A stretch of DNA of 42,108 bases. Source: Gammaproteobacteria bacterium. GTDB taxonomy: Bacteria; Pseudomonadota; Gammaproteobacteria; Steroidobacterales; Steroidobacteraceae. Below the pieces are notes generated by a model. It made no database searches and was not told where the DNA came from. It saw nothing but the letters and a program-made list of their open reading frames with translations. The stretch spans positions 1 to 42,108 of the forward strand of contig DAHUXV010000169.1 of assembly GCA_027306985.1 (NCBI GenBank), given 5' to 3'. Both the position numbers and the translations under genes were made by a program. Positions 29,417-37,518 of this stretch are shown here, piece after piece. Positions within the stretch are counted from its first letter, which is position 1; every line of letters begins with the position of its first letter.

Positions 29417-30937
29417 TCAAAGGTCCACCGCGCCGTAGGCGAGGTTGAAGGACTTGTTGATCAGCGGAAAGTCGGCGACGATGTTGCCGAGGATGGCGTG
29501 CTCGAGCGCCGGCCAGTTCTGCCAGGAAGGATCGTGCGGATGACAGCGGCGGATCCTGCCGTCCGGTCCCGCCTCCAGCGCGACGAACGTCGGGCCGCGC
29601 CAGCCCTCCACGAGGCCGGTGGCGAAGGATCCTGCCACGGGAGTCCGCACGGAACTCAGGCACGGGCCCGGCGGGAGCGAGGCCAGCAGGGCGCGCGCCA
29701 GCCGGCAGGATTCCGCGAGCTCCTCGTGCCGCACCGTGGCGCGTGCGGCCACGTCCCCCTCGCCGCGCACCACCTTGGCCGGCGGATGCCCGTCGTAAGG
29801 GGCGAAAGCGAGATCGATCCTGGCGTCGAGCGCCTGGCCGCTCGCACGGCCGACGAGTCCGATGACACCCAACCGCAAGGCGAGCTCCGGTGTCAGGACG
29901 CCGGTGCCGGTGAAGCGGTCCCGCACCCCGGCGTGATCCTCGAGGATGCCGCGAAGCTCCGCCGACTCGTGCTCGACGGCCGCGATGCGCGCGGCGAGGC
30001 GCGTTGCCGCATCCGCGGCAAGGTCCGCGTGCGTGCCTCCGGGCGCCACGGCGTCCATCAGGTACCGCTGCCCGAACGCCCGCGAGTTTTCGCGCAGCAG
30101 GTCCTCCTTCAGCCGCGAGAACTGCGTCAGCCCGAATGCGAACCCGGCATCATTGGCCAGAGCGCCGAGATCGCCCAGGTGATTGGCGATGCGCTCCAGC
30201 TCGAGGCAAAGCGCGCGCAGCGCCGCCGCGCGCGGCGGCACGACGCACGCGGCCATCCCTTCGAGCGCCTGACAATAGGCCCAGGAGTAAGCGACCGCGG
30301 AATCCCCGGCGATGCGCGCCGCCAGACGGTGGCCCTCGGCGAGCGGCAGCCCGCTGAAGCGCCGCTCGATGCCCTTGTGCTTGTAGCCGAGCCGCTCCTC
30401 GAGCCGGAGCACCTTCTCGCCGACGACGGAGAAGCGAAAGTGTCCGGGCTCGATGGTGCCCGCGTGCACCGGGCCGACGGCGACCTCGTGGACGCCTTCG
30501 CCCGCGACACGGACGAAGTCGTAGCCTTCCGGCGCGTGCCGCAACCACGGGCGCCGGTCCGGATCGCTCGAGCGCACGGCCGAGAGATCGAACATCGCGC
30601 GTTGCATCCGCGAAGCGCAGGGAAACAGCGCCTCGATGCCGGGATAATCCGCGGGCTGCGGGCCGGATGCGCGCCCGGGCTCGACCGGGAGCTCGAGAAT
30701 GAGCACGCCGGGATCCGTCAGGAAAGCGGCGCAGACTTCGGTCGCGGCGCCGCGGCCGGACGGCGCAGCGGATGCATCCTGACCGATGTCCGACGCCCAC
30801 ATGGCAAGAAGCCGGCCGCCGCCCGCGGCGACATCGCCGGCGCACGGGCTCCATTGCTCCATCGTCACGCCGATTCGCCGCGTGCGCGGCGCGCCGCAGA
30901 CCTCCCGCGCCCGCTGCCACCACTTCGTGAGCGGCAT
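29417..30937 (-). CDS. hyfG: HyfG-like large subunit (NuoC-NuoD fusion) without NiFe ligands
   Basis: 506 residues. About 20-135 is a degenerate NuoC/30-kDa part (YPGIEALFPCASRMQRAMFDL); about 140-506 is the NuoD/hydrogenase large-subunit fold (VGPVHAGTIEPGHFRF, YKHKGIERRF). Where hydrogenases have RxCGxC the sequence is ARIAGDS (residues 207-213), and the end reads NIVADFPLINKSFNLAYG with no DPCxxC. It therefore cannot hold the Ni-Fe centre. This matches the 'Ehr' (energy-converting-hydrogenase-related) group. No hyp maturation genes are nearby. Its substrate is unknown. It begins one base after the hyfF stop. Confidence 0.9.
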   Translation of the reverse strand: MPLTKWWQRAREVCGAPRTRRIGVTMEQWSPCAGDVAAGGGRLLAMWASDIGQDASAAPSGRGAATEVCAAFLTDPGVLILELPVEPGRASGPQPADYPGIEALFPCASRMQRAMFDLSAVRSSDPDRRPWLRHAPEGYDFVRVAGEGVHEVAVGPVHAGTIEPGHFRFSVVGEKVLRLEERLGYKHKGIERRFSGLPLAEGHRLAARIAGDSAVAYSWAYCQALEGMAACVVPPRAAALRALCLELERIANHLGDLGALANDAGFAFGLTQFSRLKEDLLRENSRAFGQRYLMDAVAPGGTHADLAADAATRLAARIAAVEHESAELRGILEDHAGVRDRFTGTGVLTPELALRLGVIGLVGRASGQALDARIDLAFAPYDGHPPAKVVRGEGDVAARATVRHEELAESCRLARALLASLPPGPCLSSVRTPVAGSFATGLVEGWRGPTFVALEAGPDGRIRRCHPHDPSWQNWPALEHAILGNIVADFPLINKSFNLAYGAVDL

Positions 30938-30938
30938 G

Positions 30939-32399
30939 TCAGGGCCCGCCGATCAGATGCGCGGCCGCCCGGTACCATTCGGCAAGGTAGGGCGGGATGT
31001 ACAGGCCGAGCACGAGCACGATCGCGAGGTGCGCGAACACCGGCAGCAGCGCCGGCGCGTGCGGCAGGCGGCGCGCCTGCGTCTCGCCGAAGACCATGGA
31101 CTGCACCCGCCCGAAGATCGCCGCGAAAGCGATGCCGAGCGCCAGGAGCAGGATCGGAATCGACCACGGCTGCTGGCGCATGGCGGTCGTCAGGATGAGG
31201 AACTCGCTCGCGAACACGCCGAAGGGCGGCAGCCCCAATATCGCGAGCGCGCCCAGCATCAGGCCCCAGCCGATCGTCGGCGAGATCGTGATGAGGCCGC
31301 GGATGTCGTCCATGAGCTGCGATCCGGCCTTCTGCGCCGCGTGTCCGACGGTGAAGAAGATGGAGGATTTCGTGAGGGAGTGTACCGTCATGTGCAGGAG
31401 CGCCGCGAACGTGGCCACGGGCCCGGAGAGGCCGAACGCGAAGGTCGCGAGCCCCATGTGCTCGATGGAGGAGTAGGCGAAGAGCCGCTTGATGTCGCGC
31501 TGGCGAAAGAGGAGGAGGGCGGCGAGCACGACCGAGAGCAGGCCGAACCCCATCAGCATGCGCGACGGCAGTGCCGAGTGCAGCGATCCCTCGACGAGCA
31601 CCTTGCAGCGCACGACCGCATAGAGCGCGACGTTGAGCAGCAGTCCCGACAGCACGGCGGAGATCGGCGTCGGCCCCTCCGCGTGCGCATCCGGCAGCCA
31701 GCTGTGCAGCGGCGCCAGCCCCACCTTGGTGCCGTAGCCGACCAGGAGGAAGACGAACGCCAGCGCGAGCACCGTCGGCTCGAGCTGCGATTTGACCGCA
31801 TTCAGACGCGTCCATTCGAGCGCCGCGACGCCCTGCGCGCCGAGCACCTTCTCGGCGGCGAAATAGAGGAGGATCGTGCCGAAGAGCGCCTGCGCGATGC
31901 CGACGCCGCAGAGGATGAAGTACTTCCACCCCGCCTCCAGGCTCTGCGGGGTGCGGTACAGCGTCACCAGCAGCACGGTGGACAGCGTCGCCCCTTCCAT
32001 GGCCACCCAGAGGAGTCCCATGTTGTTGGTGGTCAGGGCGGACAGCATGGTCAGCATGAACAGCTGGTACATGCTGTGATAGAGCCGCAGCCGGCCCGGG
32101 GTCAACCGCCCGTGAGCCACTTCCACGCGCATGTAGGGCCGGGAGAAGAGCGATGTCGTCAGGCCGACGAACGCCGTGAGCGCCACCAGGAAGACGTTGA
32201 ACGCATCGATGAAGAACTGCCCGCTCCAGAGGAGCTGCGGGCCGTGACCGATGACGCGCAGCGTGACCGCGCACGCGGCAACGAAAGTCCCGAAGCTGAA
32301 CGCGGCGTTGATCTCCGGCGCGCCGCGGCGTGCGCCGCAGAATGCCAGCGCGATCGCGCCGGCCGCGGGGATGCCGAGGAGGAACGACAGCCCGATCAT
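30939..32399 (-). CDS. hyfF: HyfF-like antiporter-type membrane subunit (NuoN/M family)
   Basis: 486 residues, about 14 membrane helices. GYGTKVGLAPLHSWLPDAHAEGPTPISA is split by the family's key Lys in helix 7-8 and the His/Asp of the ion path; MEGATLSTVLLV holds the helix-5 glutamate. RDIKRLFAYSSIEHMGL is the second channel block. It is a proton- or Na+-translocating unit in the inner membrane. ATG 32399 overlaps the hyfE stop (ATGA). Confidence 0.93.
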   Translation of the reverse strand: MIGLSFLLGIPAAGAIALAFCGARRGAPEINAAFSFGTFVAACAVTLRVIGHGPQLLWSGQFFIDAFNVFLVALTAFVGLTTSLFSRPYMRVEVAHGRLTPGRLRLYHSMYQLFMLTMLSALTTNNMGLLWVAMEGATLSTVLLVTLYRTPQSLEAGWKYFILCGVGIAQALFGTILLYFAAEKVLGAQGVAALEWTRLNAVKSQLEPTVLALAFVFLLVGYGTKVGLAPLHSWLPDAHAEGPTPISAVLSGLLLNVALYAVVRCKVLVEGSLHSALPSRMLMGFGLLSVVLAALLLFRQRDIKRLFAYSSIEHMGLATFAFGLSGPVATFAALLHMTVHSLTKSSIFFTVGHAAQKAGSQLMDDIRGLITISPTIGWGLMLGALAILGLPPFGVFASEFLILTTAMRQQPWSIPILLLALGIAFAAIFGRVQSMVFGETQARRLPHAPALLPVFAHLAIVLVLGLYIPPYLAEWYRAAAHLIGGP

Positions 32400-33064
32400 C
32401 GGCGCTCGCCGAGGCGTTCCAGATGGTGCAGGTCGAGGCTGTCGAACTGCTCCCGGATCTGGAAGAAGAAGACCCCGAGAACGAGCACGGCGACCAGCAC
32501 ATCGAGCGCCACGCCGAGCTCGACGATCATCGGCATGCCGTAGGTCGCGCTCATGGCCCCGAAGAAGAGGCCATTCTCCATCGACAGGAACCCGATGACC
32601 TGCGACATCGCCTTGCGGCGGGTGATCATCATCAGGAAGGCGAGCAGCACGACGGCGACCGCGATGCCGATGGCGTTGCGCATCGATGTGCTCGCAAGGT
32701 GTGTGATCGGCTCCGCCAGGCCGAAGGCGAACACCACGATCACGATTCCCGCGAGCATCGTCCCCGAGATGTCGAGCAGCGGCTCGGTGTCCCAGCGGAC
32801 CTCGAGGCGGCGGATCAGCCGGTGCAGCAGCCAGGGAAGGAACGCGACCTTCAGGGCCAGGGTGAGCGCGGCGGAGAAATAGAGGTGCGTCTCGCCGGTG
32901 CGCCACGCGACCAACAGCGTCGTGGCCGCGATGACGGCGCCCTGCACCGCGAAGAGATTCACCAGGCTCACGATCCGCCGTTGCGACAGCATGGCGAACG
33001 AAAGGAGCAGGAGCAACGCCGCGCAGGCGTTCAGGAGCTGCTGATTCAACGGCAGTGGTGTCAT
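32396..33064 (-). CDS. hyfE: HyfE-like membrane subunit (NuoK-containing)
   Basis: 222 residues, about seven membrane helices. The C-terminal half has the NuoK-like segment FLSMENGLFFGAMS and MIVELGVALDVLVAVLVLGVF, with the two membrane glutamates of the E-channel. It links the hydrophilic arm to the antiporter-like subunits. Three bases separate it from hyfC and it overlaps hyfF. Confidence 0.92.
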   Translation of the reverse strand: MTPLPLNQQLLNACAALLLLLSFAMLSQRRIVSLVNLFAVQGAVIAATTLLVAWRTGETHLYFSAALTLALKVAFLPWLLHRLIRRLEVRWDTEPLLDISGTMLAGIVIVVFAFGLAEPITHLASTSMRNAIGIAVAVVLLAFLMMITRRKAMSQVIGFLSMENGLFFGAMSATYGMPMIVELGVALDVLVAVLVLGVFFFQIREQFDSLDLHHLERLGERR

Positions 33065-33067
33065 GCC

Positions 33068-34021
33068 TCAGGGGCCTCCCAGCAGCACGTGGACGAGAAG
33101 TCCGAGGACCGCGAACAGGAAAGCGGTCGCGAGGAACTCCGGGGCGCGCATGATGCGCAGCTTGGCGGACAGCGTCTCGATGAGGGCGAGGCCGGCGCCG
33201 GCCACCGCGAGCTTCAGCGCGAGGATCGGGATGGCGAGCGTCAGCCCGAGCGGCCCGACGTTGCCGGCGGCGATGCCCCAGGGGACGAACAGCGCGAAGC
33301 CGATGCAGGCATAGTTGAAGAGGCGCAGCGCCGCCGCCCACTCCATGAGCGCGAGGTGCCGCGCCGAATACTCGAGCAGCATCGCCTCGTGGATCATGGT
33401 GAGCTCGAGGTGCGTCGCCGGGTTGTCGACCGGGATGCGCGCGTTCTCGGCCAGCAGCACCAGGGTGAAGGCGACCGCCGTGAAGGCGAGACTCGGGTCG
33501 ATCACGAGCCGCGCGCCGGCGAGATGCGCCGAGATCGCCGGCAGCGCCGTGGTCGCCGAGATCAGCGAGGCGACGAAGATGACCATGAGCAGGGCCGGCT
33601 CCGCCAGGAATCCGACCATCATCTCGCGGCGCGCCCCGAGCGTGCCGAACGCCGTGCCCACGTCCATCGCGGCCAGCGACAGGAATACGCGCGCGGTGCC
33701 GAAGAGGCCGACCAGCGCGATGGCATCCGCCGCGGCGACGAGCGGCAGCCGTCCGGAGAGCGAGGGGATGATCCCGGCGGCCACCACCATCGTGCCGAAG
33801 ACGACATAGGGGGCGATCCGAAACAGCGCCGAGGCGTTCTCCGCCAGCACGGCGTCCTTGTGGAAGAGCTTGCGGATGTTGCGGTAGGGCAGCAGCACGC
33901 TCGGGGCGCTGCGGTTGGCGAGCCACGCGCGGCACTGATTGACCCAGCCGAGAAAGAGCGGCGCGGCGGCGAGCGCGACGGCGATCTCGAGCGACTGGGA
34001 GATGTACGCGGCCGGCCTCAT
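33068..34021 (-). CDS. hyfC: HyfC-like membrane subunit (NuoH family)
   Basis: 317 residues, about eight membrane helices. Loop segments RNIRKLFHKDAVL and ARIPVDNPATHLELTMIHEAMLLEYSAR are the conserved NuoH/HyfC cytoplasmic parts lining the redox-to-ion coupling site; AENARIPVDNP is diagnostic. ATG 34021 overlaps the hyfB stop by 4 bp. The frame stays open upstream but those codons are antisense-free shadow of hyfB, so they are excluded. Confidence 0.94.
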   Translation of the reverse strand: MRPAAYISQSLEIAVALAAAPLFLGWVNQCRAWLANRSAPSVLLPYRNIRKLFHKDAVLAENASALFRIAPYVVFGTMVVAAGIIPSLSGRLPLVAAADAIALVGLFGTARVFLSLAAMDVGTAFGTLGARREMMVGFLAEPALLMVIFVASLISATTALPAISAHLAGARLVIDPSLAFTAVAFTLVLLAENARIPVDNPATHLELTMIHEAMLLEYSARHLALMEWAAALRLFNYACIGFALFVPWGIAAGNVGPLGLTLAIPILALKLAVAGAGLALIETLSAKLRIMRAPEFLATAFLFAVLGLLVHVLLGGP

Positions 34022-36045
34022 GTCGCGAGCACCACCGCCAGCAGGACGACCAGCGTCGCGAAGCCGTAGAGGAGGTAGGTGGCGATCCGGCCCCGCTGCA
34101 GAATGGCCGCCGCGTCGGCGAGCCGCCGCACCCAGCCGGAGATCGGCTGGTAGAGGCCGCGCCACATGCGGTCGGAGATCGCGATGCGGTAGCGCGGTGC
34201 CGCATCGAACGGCGTCGGCAGCTCGCGCTCGATGGCGAAGAAGGACTGGAAGATGTTGCGAATGGGCTGGCCGAAACCCTCGGCCGTATCCTGCATCCGC
34301 GGGGTGACTTCGCCGAAGCCGCAGTCCCACGGCCGCGCCCGGCGGACGCGGCGATGATAGAAGAGCCGCACGAGAAGCATCGTCAGGAGGATGACCGCGG
34401 CGCCGGCGAGGAGAAGGACGAGCGGGGCGTATGAGACCGCGCGGCCGGGAACGGGCGCGAGCAGCCACCACGAGGCGGCCGGTTGCGGCACGGCGCTGCC
34501 GACCAGCTGTCGCGTGACCGGCGCCAGAGCCGAGACGACCTGCACGGGCGCGAGTCCGAGCGCCAGGCAGAGCAGGGCGAGCCAACCGAGTCCCAGCCGT
34601 TCCAGCAGGCCGCAGTCGTGCGCCTGGGCGAGCGAGCTCTCCCGCGGCTGGCCGAGGAAGATGACGCCGTAGAACTTCACCATCACGTAGCCGGCCAGCG
34701 CGGCGCAGAGCGCCACGACCGCGGCGCCGAGCGGGATCAGGAGATTGACGAAGCTCCGGGGAATCCGGTCGGCGAAGAGGAACGACTGCAGCAGCAGCCA
34801 CTCCGAGACGAAGCCGTTGAGCGGCGGCAGGCCCGCGAGCGCGAGCGCGCCGACCAGTGTCAGGGCCGCGACCCACGGCATGCGGTGGATGAGCCCGCCG
34901 AGGCGGCCGAGGTTGCGCTGCCCGGTGGCATGGAGCACCGAGCCCGTGCCGAGGAAGAGCAGGCTCTTCATGGCCGCGTGGCTCAGCGAATGATAGAGCG
35001 TCGCGAGCAGCGCCAGCGCCGCGAGCGCCGGCATGCCGACGCCGAAGAACACCACGCTGAGACCGAACCCGGTGAAGAGCAGGCCCACGTTCTCGATGGA
35101 GGAGTAGGCGAGCAGGCGCTTCATGTCCGTCTGCACCGCCGCGAACACCACTCCGTACAGCGCGGTCAGCAGGCCCGCCGCGAGCGGCACGAGACCCCAC
35201 CACCAGGCCGGGTGCCCCAGCAGATCGAAGGTCACGCGCAGCATGCCGTAGACGGCGGTCTTCAGCATCACGCCTGAAAGCAGCGCCGACACCGGCGACG
35301 GTGCCGCCGGATGCGCCTCCGGCAACCAGACATGCAGCGGCACGAGTCCCGCCTTGGCGCCGAACCCGAGCATCGCCAGCAGGAAGGCGGCGGCCGCCCA
35401 GGCGTGGGAGAGATGTGCGGCCCGCATCGCGTCGAAGGTGAATTGCCAGCTGCCGCCCTGCAGGATCCCGAACGCCAGCAGGATGGCGAGGGCGCCGACG
35501 TGCGCCATGACGAGGTACAGGAACCCCGCGCTGCGGATCTCGGGGATGCGGTGTTGGGTCGTGACCAGGAAGTACGAGGAGAGCGCCATCAGCTCCCAGC
35601 CGACCATGAAGGCATACGCGTCGTCGGCGAGCAGCACCAGCGCCATGCTGGCGAGGAACAGGTGGTACTGCAGGCAGAGCAGGCCCGGAGCCATCCCGTC
35701 GCTCTCGCGGAAGTATCCGGCCGAGAAGAGCGACACGCCCGCCGCCGAGGCGCCGAGCAACACGAGAAAGACGCTGGAGAGCGCATCGAGCCGCAGATGG
35801 AAGGGCAGGTCGGGCAGGCCGATCGGCAGTATCCGCGTCTGCGTCACGCCGCCCAGGAGACTCAACGCGGCGGCGGCCGCCAGTGCGATCCCGACGAGCG
35901 CGCCCAGCGCAAAGAGTGCGCGCCCCGCGTAGCGCACGCTGCGCGGGGCGGCGAGGCCGGCCACGCCGATGACCAGCCAGGCCGCGACCAGGACGAGGCA
36001 GTCGGTCAGAGGGTCGGCGAAAGGCGGCGGGAGGCTGGCGGTCAC
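34018..36045 (-). CDS. hyfB: HyfB-like antiporter-type membrane subunit (NuoL family)
   Basis: 675 residues from GTG 36045, about 16 membrane helices. MVGWELMALSSYFLV has the helix-5 glutamate; FGAKAGLVPLHVWLPEAHPAAPSPVSALLSG has the key Lys and His. After the 14-helix core a soluble turn RPWDCGFGEVTPRMQ is followed by one further C-terminal membrane helix, as in HyfB. It is the first gene of the six-gene unit. The ribosome site is weak; promoter elements lie in the AT-rich 36100-36160 region, with a CRP-type site about 100 bp upstream. Confidence 0.92.
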   Translation of the reverse strand: MTASLPPPFADPLTDCLVLVAAWLVIGVAGLAAPRSVRYAGRALFALGALVGIALAAAAALSLLGGVTQTRILPIGLPDLPFHLRLDALSSVFLVLLGASAAGVSLFSAGYFRESDGMAPGLLCLQYHLFLASMALVLLADDAYAFMVGWELMALSSYFLVTTQHRIPEIRSAGFLYLVMAHVGALAILLAFGILQGGSWQFTFDAMRAAHLSHAWAAAAFLLAMLGFGAKAGLVPLHVWLPEAHPAAPSPVSALLSGVMLKTAVYGMLRVTFDLLGHPAWWWGLVPLAAGLLTALYGVVFAAVQTDMKRLLAYSSIENVGLLFTGFGLSVVFFGVGMPALAALALLATLYHSLSHAAMKSLLFLGTGSVLHATGQRNLGRLGGLIHRMPWVAALTLVGALALAGLPPLNGFVSEWLLLQSFLFADRIPRSFVNLLIPLGAAVVALCAALAGYVMVKFYGVIFLGQPRESSLAQAHDCGLLERLGLGWLALLCLALGLAPVQVVSALAPVTRQLVGSAVPQPAASWWLLAPVPGRAVSYAPLVLLLAGAAVILLTMLLVRLFYHRRVRRARPWDCGFGEVTPRMQDTAEGFGQPIRNIFQSFFAIERELPTPFDAAPRYRIAISDRMWRGLYQPISGWVRRLADAAAILQRGRIATYLLYGFATLVVLLAVVLAT

Positions 36046-36099
36046 GTGCGGGAAGCGGCGGTGTCACCGCGCGCAGATCGGATACCTGCGGCGATGTTC

Positions 36100-36160
36100 A
36101 CCTATCGTGTGCATCGTATTATCATATGATGTGACTTCAATGTGAAGCAAATCACACCGC
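36100..36160. promoter_or_regulatory. AT-rich divergent promoter with perfect CRP-type site (36141-36156)
   Basis: TGTGA-AGCAAA-TCACA at 36141-36156 is a perfect CRP/Vfr-type core. A second TGTGA stands one helical turn away (36130-36134). ATCATATGAT (36121-36130) and CTTCA-ATG-TGAAG (36135-36147) are palindromes. On the minus strand TTGCTT is followed after 18 bp by TATGAT, with overlapping GATAAT and TAATAC, suitable -10 boxes for hyfB. The CRP centre would lie near -35 to -40. The palindromes may also serve the ribbon-helix-helix protein that starts at 36162. Confidence 0.6.
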
Positions 36161-36161
36161 G

Positions 36162-36371
36162 ATGCTCGAAGACCGTACCGCCCGCCTGACGATCCTGATC
36201 GACCCCCGCAAGAAGGCCGTGTTCGAGCGGCTCTGCGCCGAAGAGGATGCGACGTCTTCGCAGGTCGTGCGCCGCCTGATCCGGGCCTATATAGAGGAGC
36301 GCCAGGGCCGCCCCTGGCGGCCGGAAGAGATCGAGCTGCCGCCACCGAAGCGCGCGCCCAGGCGGCGCTGA
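36162..36371 (+). CDS. Small ribbon-helix-helix (CopG/Arc-type) DNA-binding protein
   Basis: 69 residues. ARLTILIDPRKKAVFERLCAEEDATSSQVVRRLIRAYIEE is split as an N-terminal beta strand (TARLTILID) followed by two helices with an S-Q-V-V-R-R-L-I turn, the RHH pattern. The C-terminus is proline- and arginine-rich. No toxin gene follows, so an orphan regulator is more likely than an antitoxin. No Shine-Dalgarno is visible; the CRP-type site ends five bases before the ATG. It may control the divergent hyf-like operon, by position only. Confidence 0.75.
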   Translation: MLEDRTARLTILIDPRKKAVFERLCAEEDATSSQVVRRLIRAYIEERQGRPWRPEEIELPPPKRAPRRR

Positions 36372-36399
36372 CGCCGAGGCACACGGGCGGCGCTCGCGA

Positions 36400-37386
36400 T
36401 CACATCCCGGGCTGGATCATCGGCAGCGTTACGAGCTGCGGCCCGCGCCGCGCGCGCGGTACCCGGCTGCTGAAGCGCTTGGGCTTGACCACCAGGAGGT
36501 CGCACGGCAGGTCATCGAACACACGCTCCGCGGTGTTCCCGATCGCCAGGCGCTTCAAGCCGGCGCGCGAGATGGCGCCCATGACGACGATGCTGCAGCC
36601 GGTCTCCTGCGCCGCGCTCTCGATCGCATCGATCGGATGTCGCGGAACGACATACCGCCGCGATTCGGGGACGGAGGTGCCGTTCAATACCCGCTTCAAC
36701 GCCTTCCTCGCGCGCGACTGCGCGTCGGCTGCGATCGCCTCCATCGCCCCGGCGAGCGGCAGTCCGGATTCCGCGATCGGAACGGGCATGGGATTGAACG
36801 CGTAGACGGCGTGCAGCGAGCCCTTGAGAGCGGCGGTGATCTGCGCCGCGCAGTTGAGGATCTCGCGGTCGAGCCGCAGAGGCTTGGAGTAGGCGTGGCT
36901 CGGATCGACTGCCGCGAGCACGCCAGGACGGTCGTACCGGCCGCGCGTCTTGACCAGGAGCAGCGGGACCGGCGCGAGGCGCAGCAGCTCGAAGTCGGTG
37001 AAGCGCAGCAGCCATGTGAAGCGGTGCGCGCTCGGATGGCGCTCGGCGACGATGAGGTCGGCGCGAAAGCGCCGGGCGGCGCGGACCACCGCCTCGTGCG
37101 GCGGGTAGTCCCACTGCGACACGGATTCCGTCCGAATCCCCGAGCCGCGCAGGCGCTCCGCGATGACCTCGAGCCGCTTCGCGGCGCGATCGTGCGCGGT
37201 GTGCTCGAGCGTCGTCAGGGTGACTCCGCTCGCCTCGGCCGCATCGACATAGAGCGGCTCGGAGAGCGCGCTGAAGAGCTGCACCCGCGCGCCGAGCGCA
37301 CGGGCGAGCTGCGCCGCCTTATCCACGGCGGGGAGCGATCGCGCCCAGGGATCTTTCACCGCGACCAGGATGCGGCGGATGGACAT
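36400..37386 (-). CDS. Tandem universal stress protein (UspE family)
   Basis: 328 residues, two Usp folds: about 1-145 (MSIRRILVAVKDPWARSLPAVDKA) and 150-310 (VLAAVDPSHAYSKPLRLDREIL). The second ends with IVVMGAISRAGLKRLAIGNTAERVFDDLPCDLLVVKP, a clear UspE block with the G-2x-G-9x-G-like loop. UspE proteins act under growth arrest and oxidative or motility-related stress. The dyad copy is 69.5 bp upstream in the region shared with the Pat-type gene. It is convergent with the RHH gene, 28 bp apart. Confidence 0.93.
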   Translation of the reverse strand: MSIRRILVAVKDPWARSLPAVDKAAQLARALGARVQLFSALSEPLYVDAAEASGVTLTTLEHTAHDRAAKRLEVIAERLRGSGIRTESVSQWDYPPHEAVVRAARRFRADLIVAERHPSAHRFTWLLRFTDFELLRLAPVPLLLVKTRGRYDRPGVLAAVDPSHAYSKPLRLDREILNCAAQITAALKGSLHAVYAFNPMPVPIAESGLPLAGAMEAIAADAQSRARKALKRVLNGTSVPESRRYVVPRHPIDAIESAAQETGCSIVVMGAISRAGLKRLAIGNTAERVFDDLPCDLLVVKPKRFSSRVPRARRGPQLVTLPMIQPGM

Positions 37387-37446
37387 GGCGGAGGCCTCCG
37401 AGGATCGAATCCGCAGTCATGCTCGCGGATGGCGCGGCTGCGTGCC

Positions 37447-37464
37447 ATTCGTACCTACACGTAT
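37447..37464. promoter_or_regulatory. Recurring dyad copy, Usp/Pat-type divergent promoter
   Basis: ATTCGTACCTACACGTAT keeps all eight core bases and lies in the wider inverted repeat CCATTCGT-N6-ACGTATGG. The centre is 69.5 bp from the Usp start and 63.5 bp from the start at 37519. A related pair ATCCG-N12-CGGAT lies at 37409-37430 with longer spacing. Confidence 0.5.
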
Positions 37465-37518
37465 GGCGGGGCTTGGGGCCCAATCCTTACGCTGACTGGG
37501 GATGGATACGGATTCGAC

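Noticed and set aside
28870-30937. Annotation as a functional [NiFe] hydrogenase or formate hydrogenlyase
   Set aside because: Both nickel-binding Cys pairs are absent from the large subunit and no maturation or formate dehydrogenase genes are present.
36162-36371. RHH protein as the antitoxin of a toxin-antitoxin pair
   Set aside because: No toxin-sized gene follows on the same strand; the next gene is a convergent Usp.
37409-37430. ATCCG-N12-CGGAT as another dyad copy
   Set aside because: Half-sites match but the spacing is 12 instead of 8 and the distance to the Usp start is only about 33 bp.
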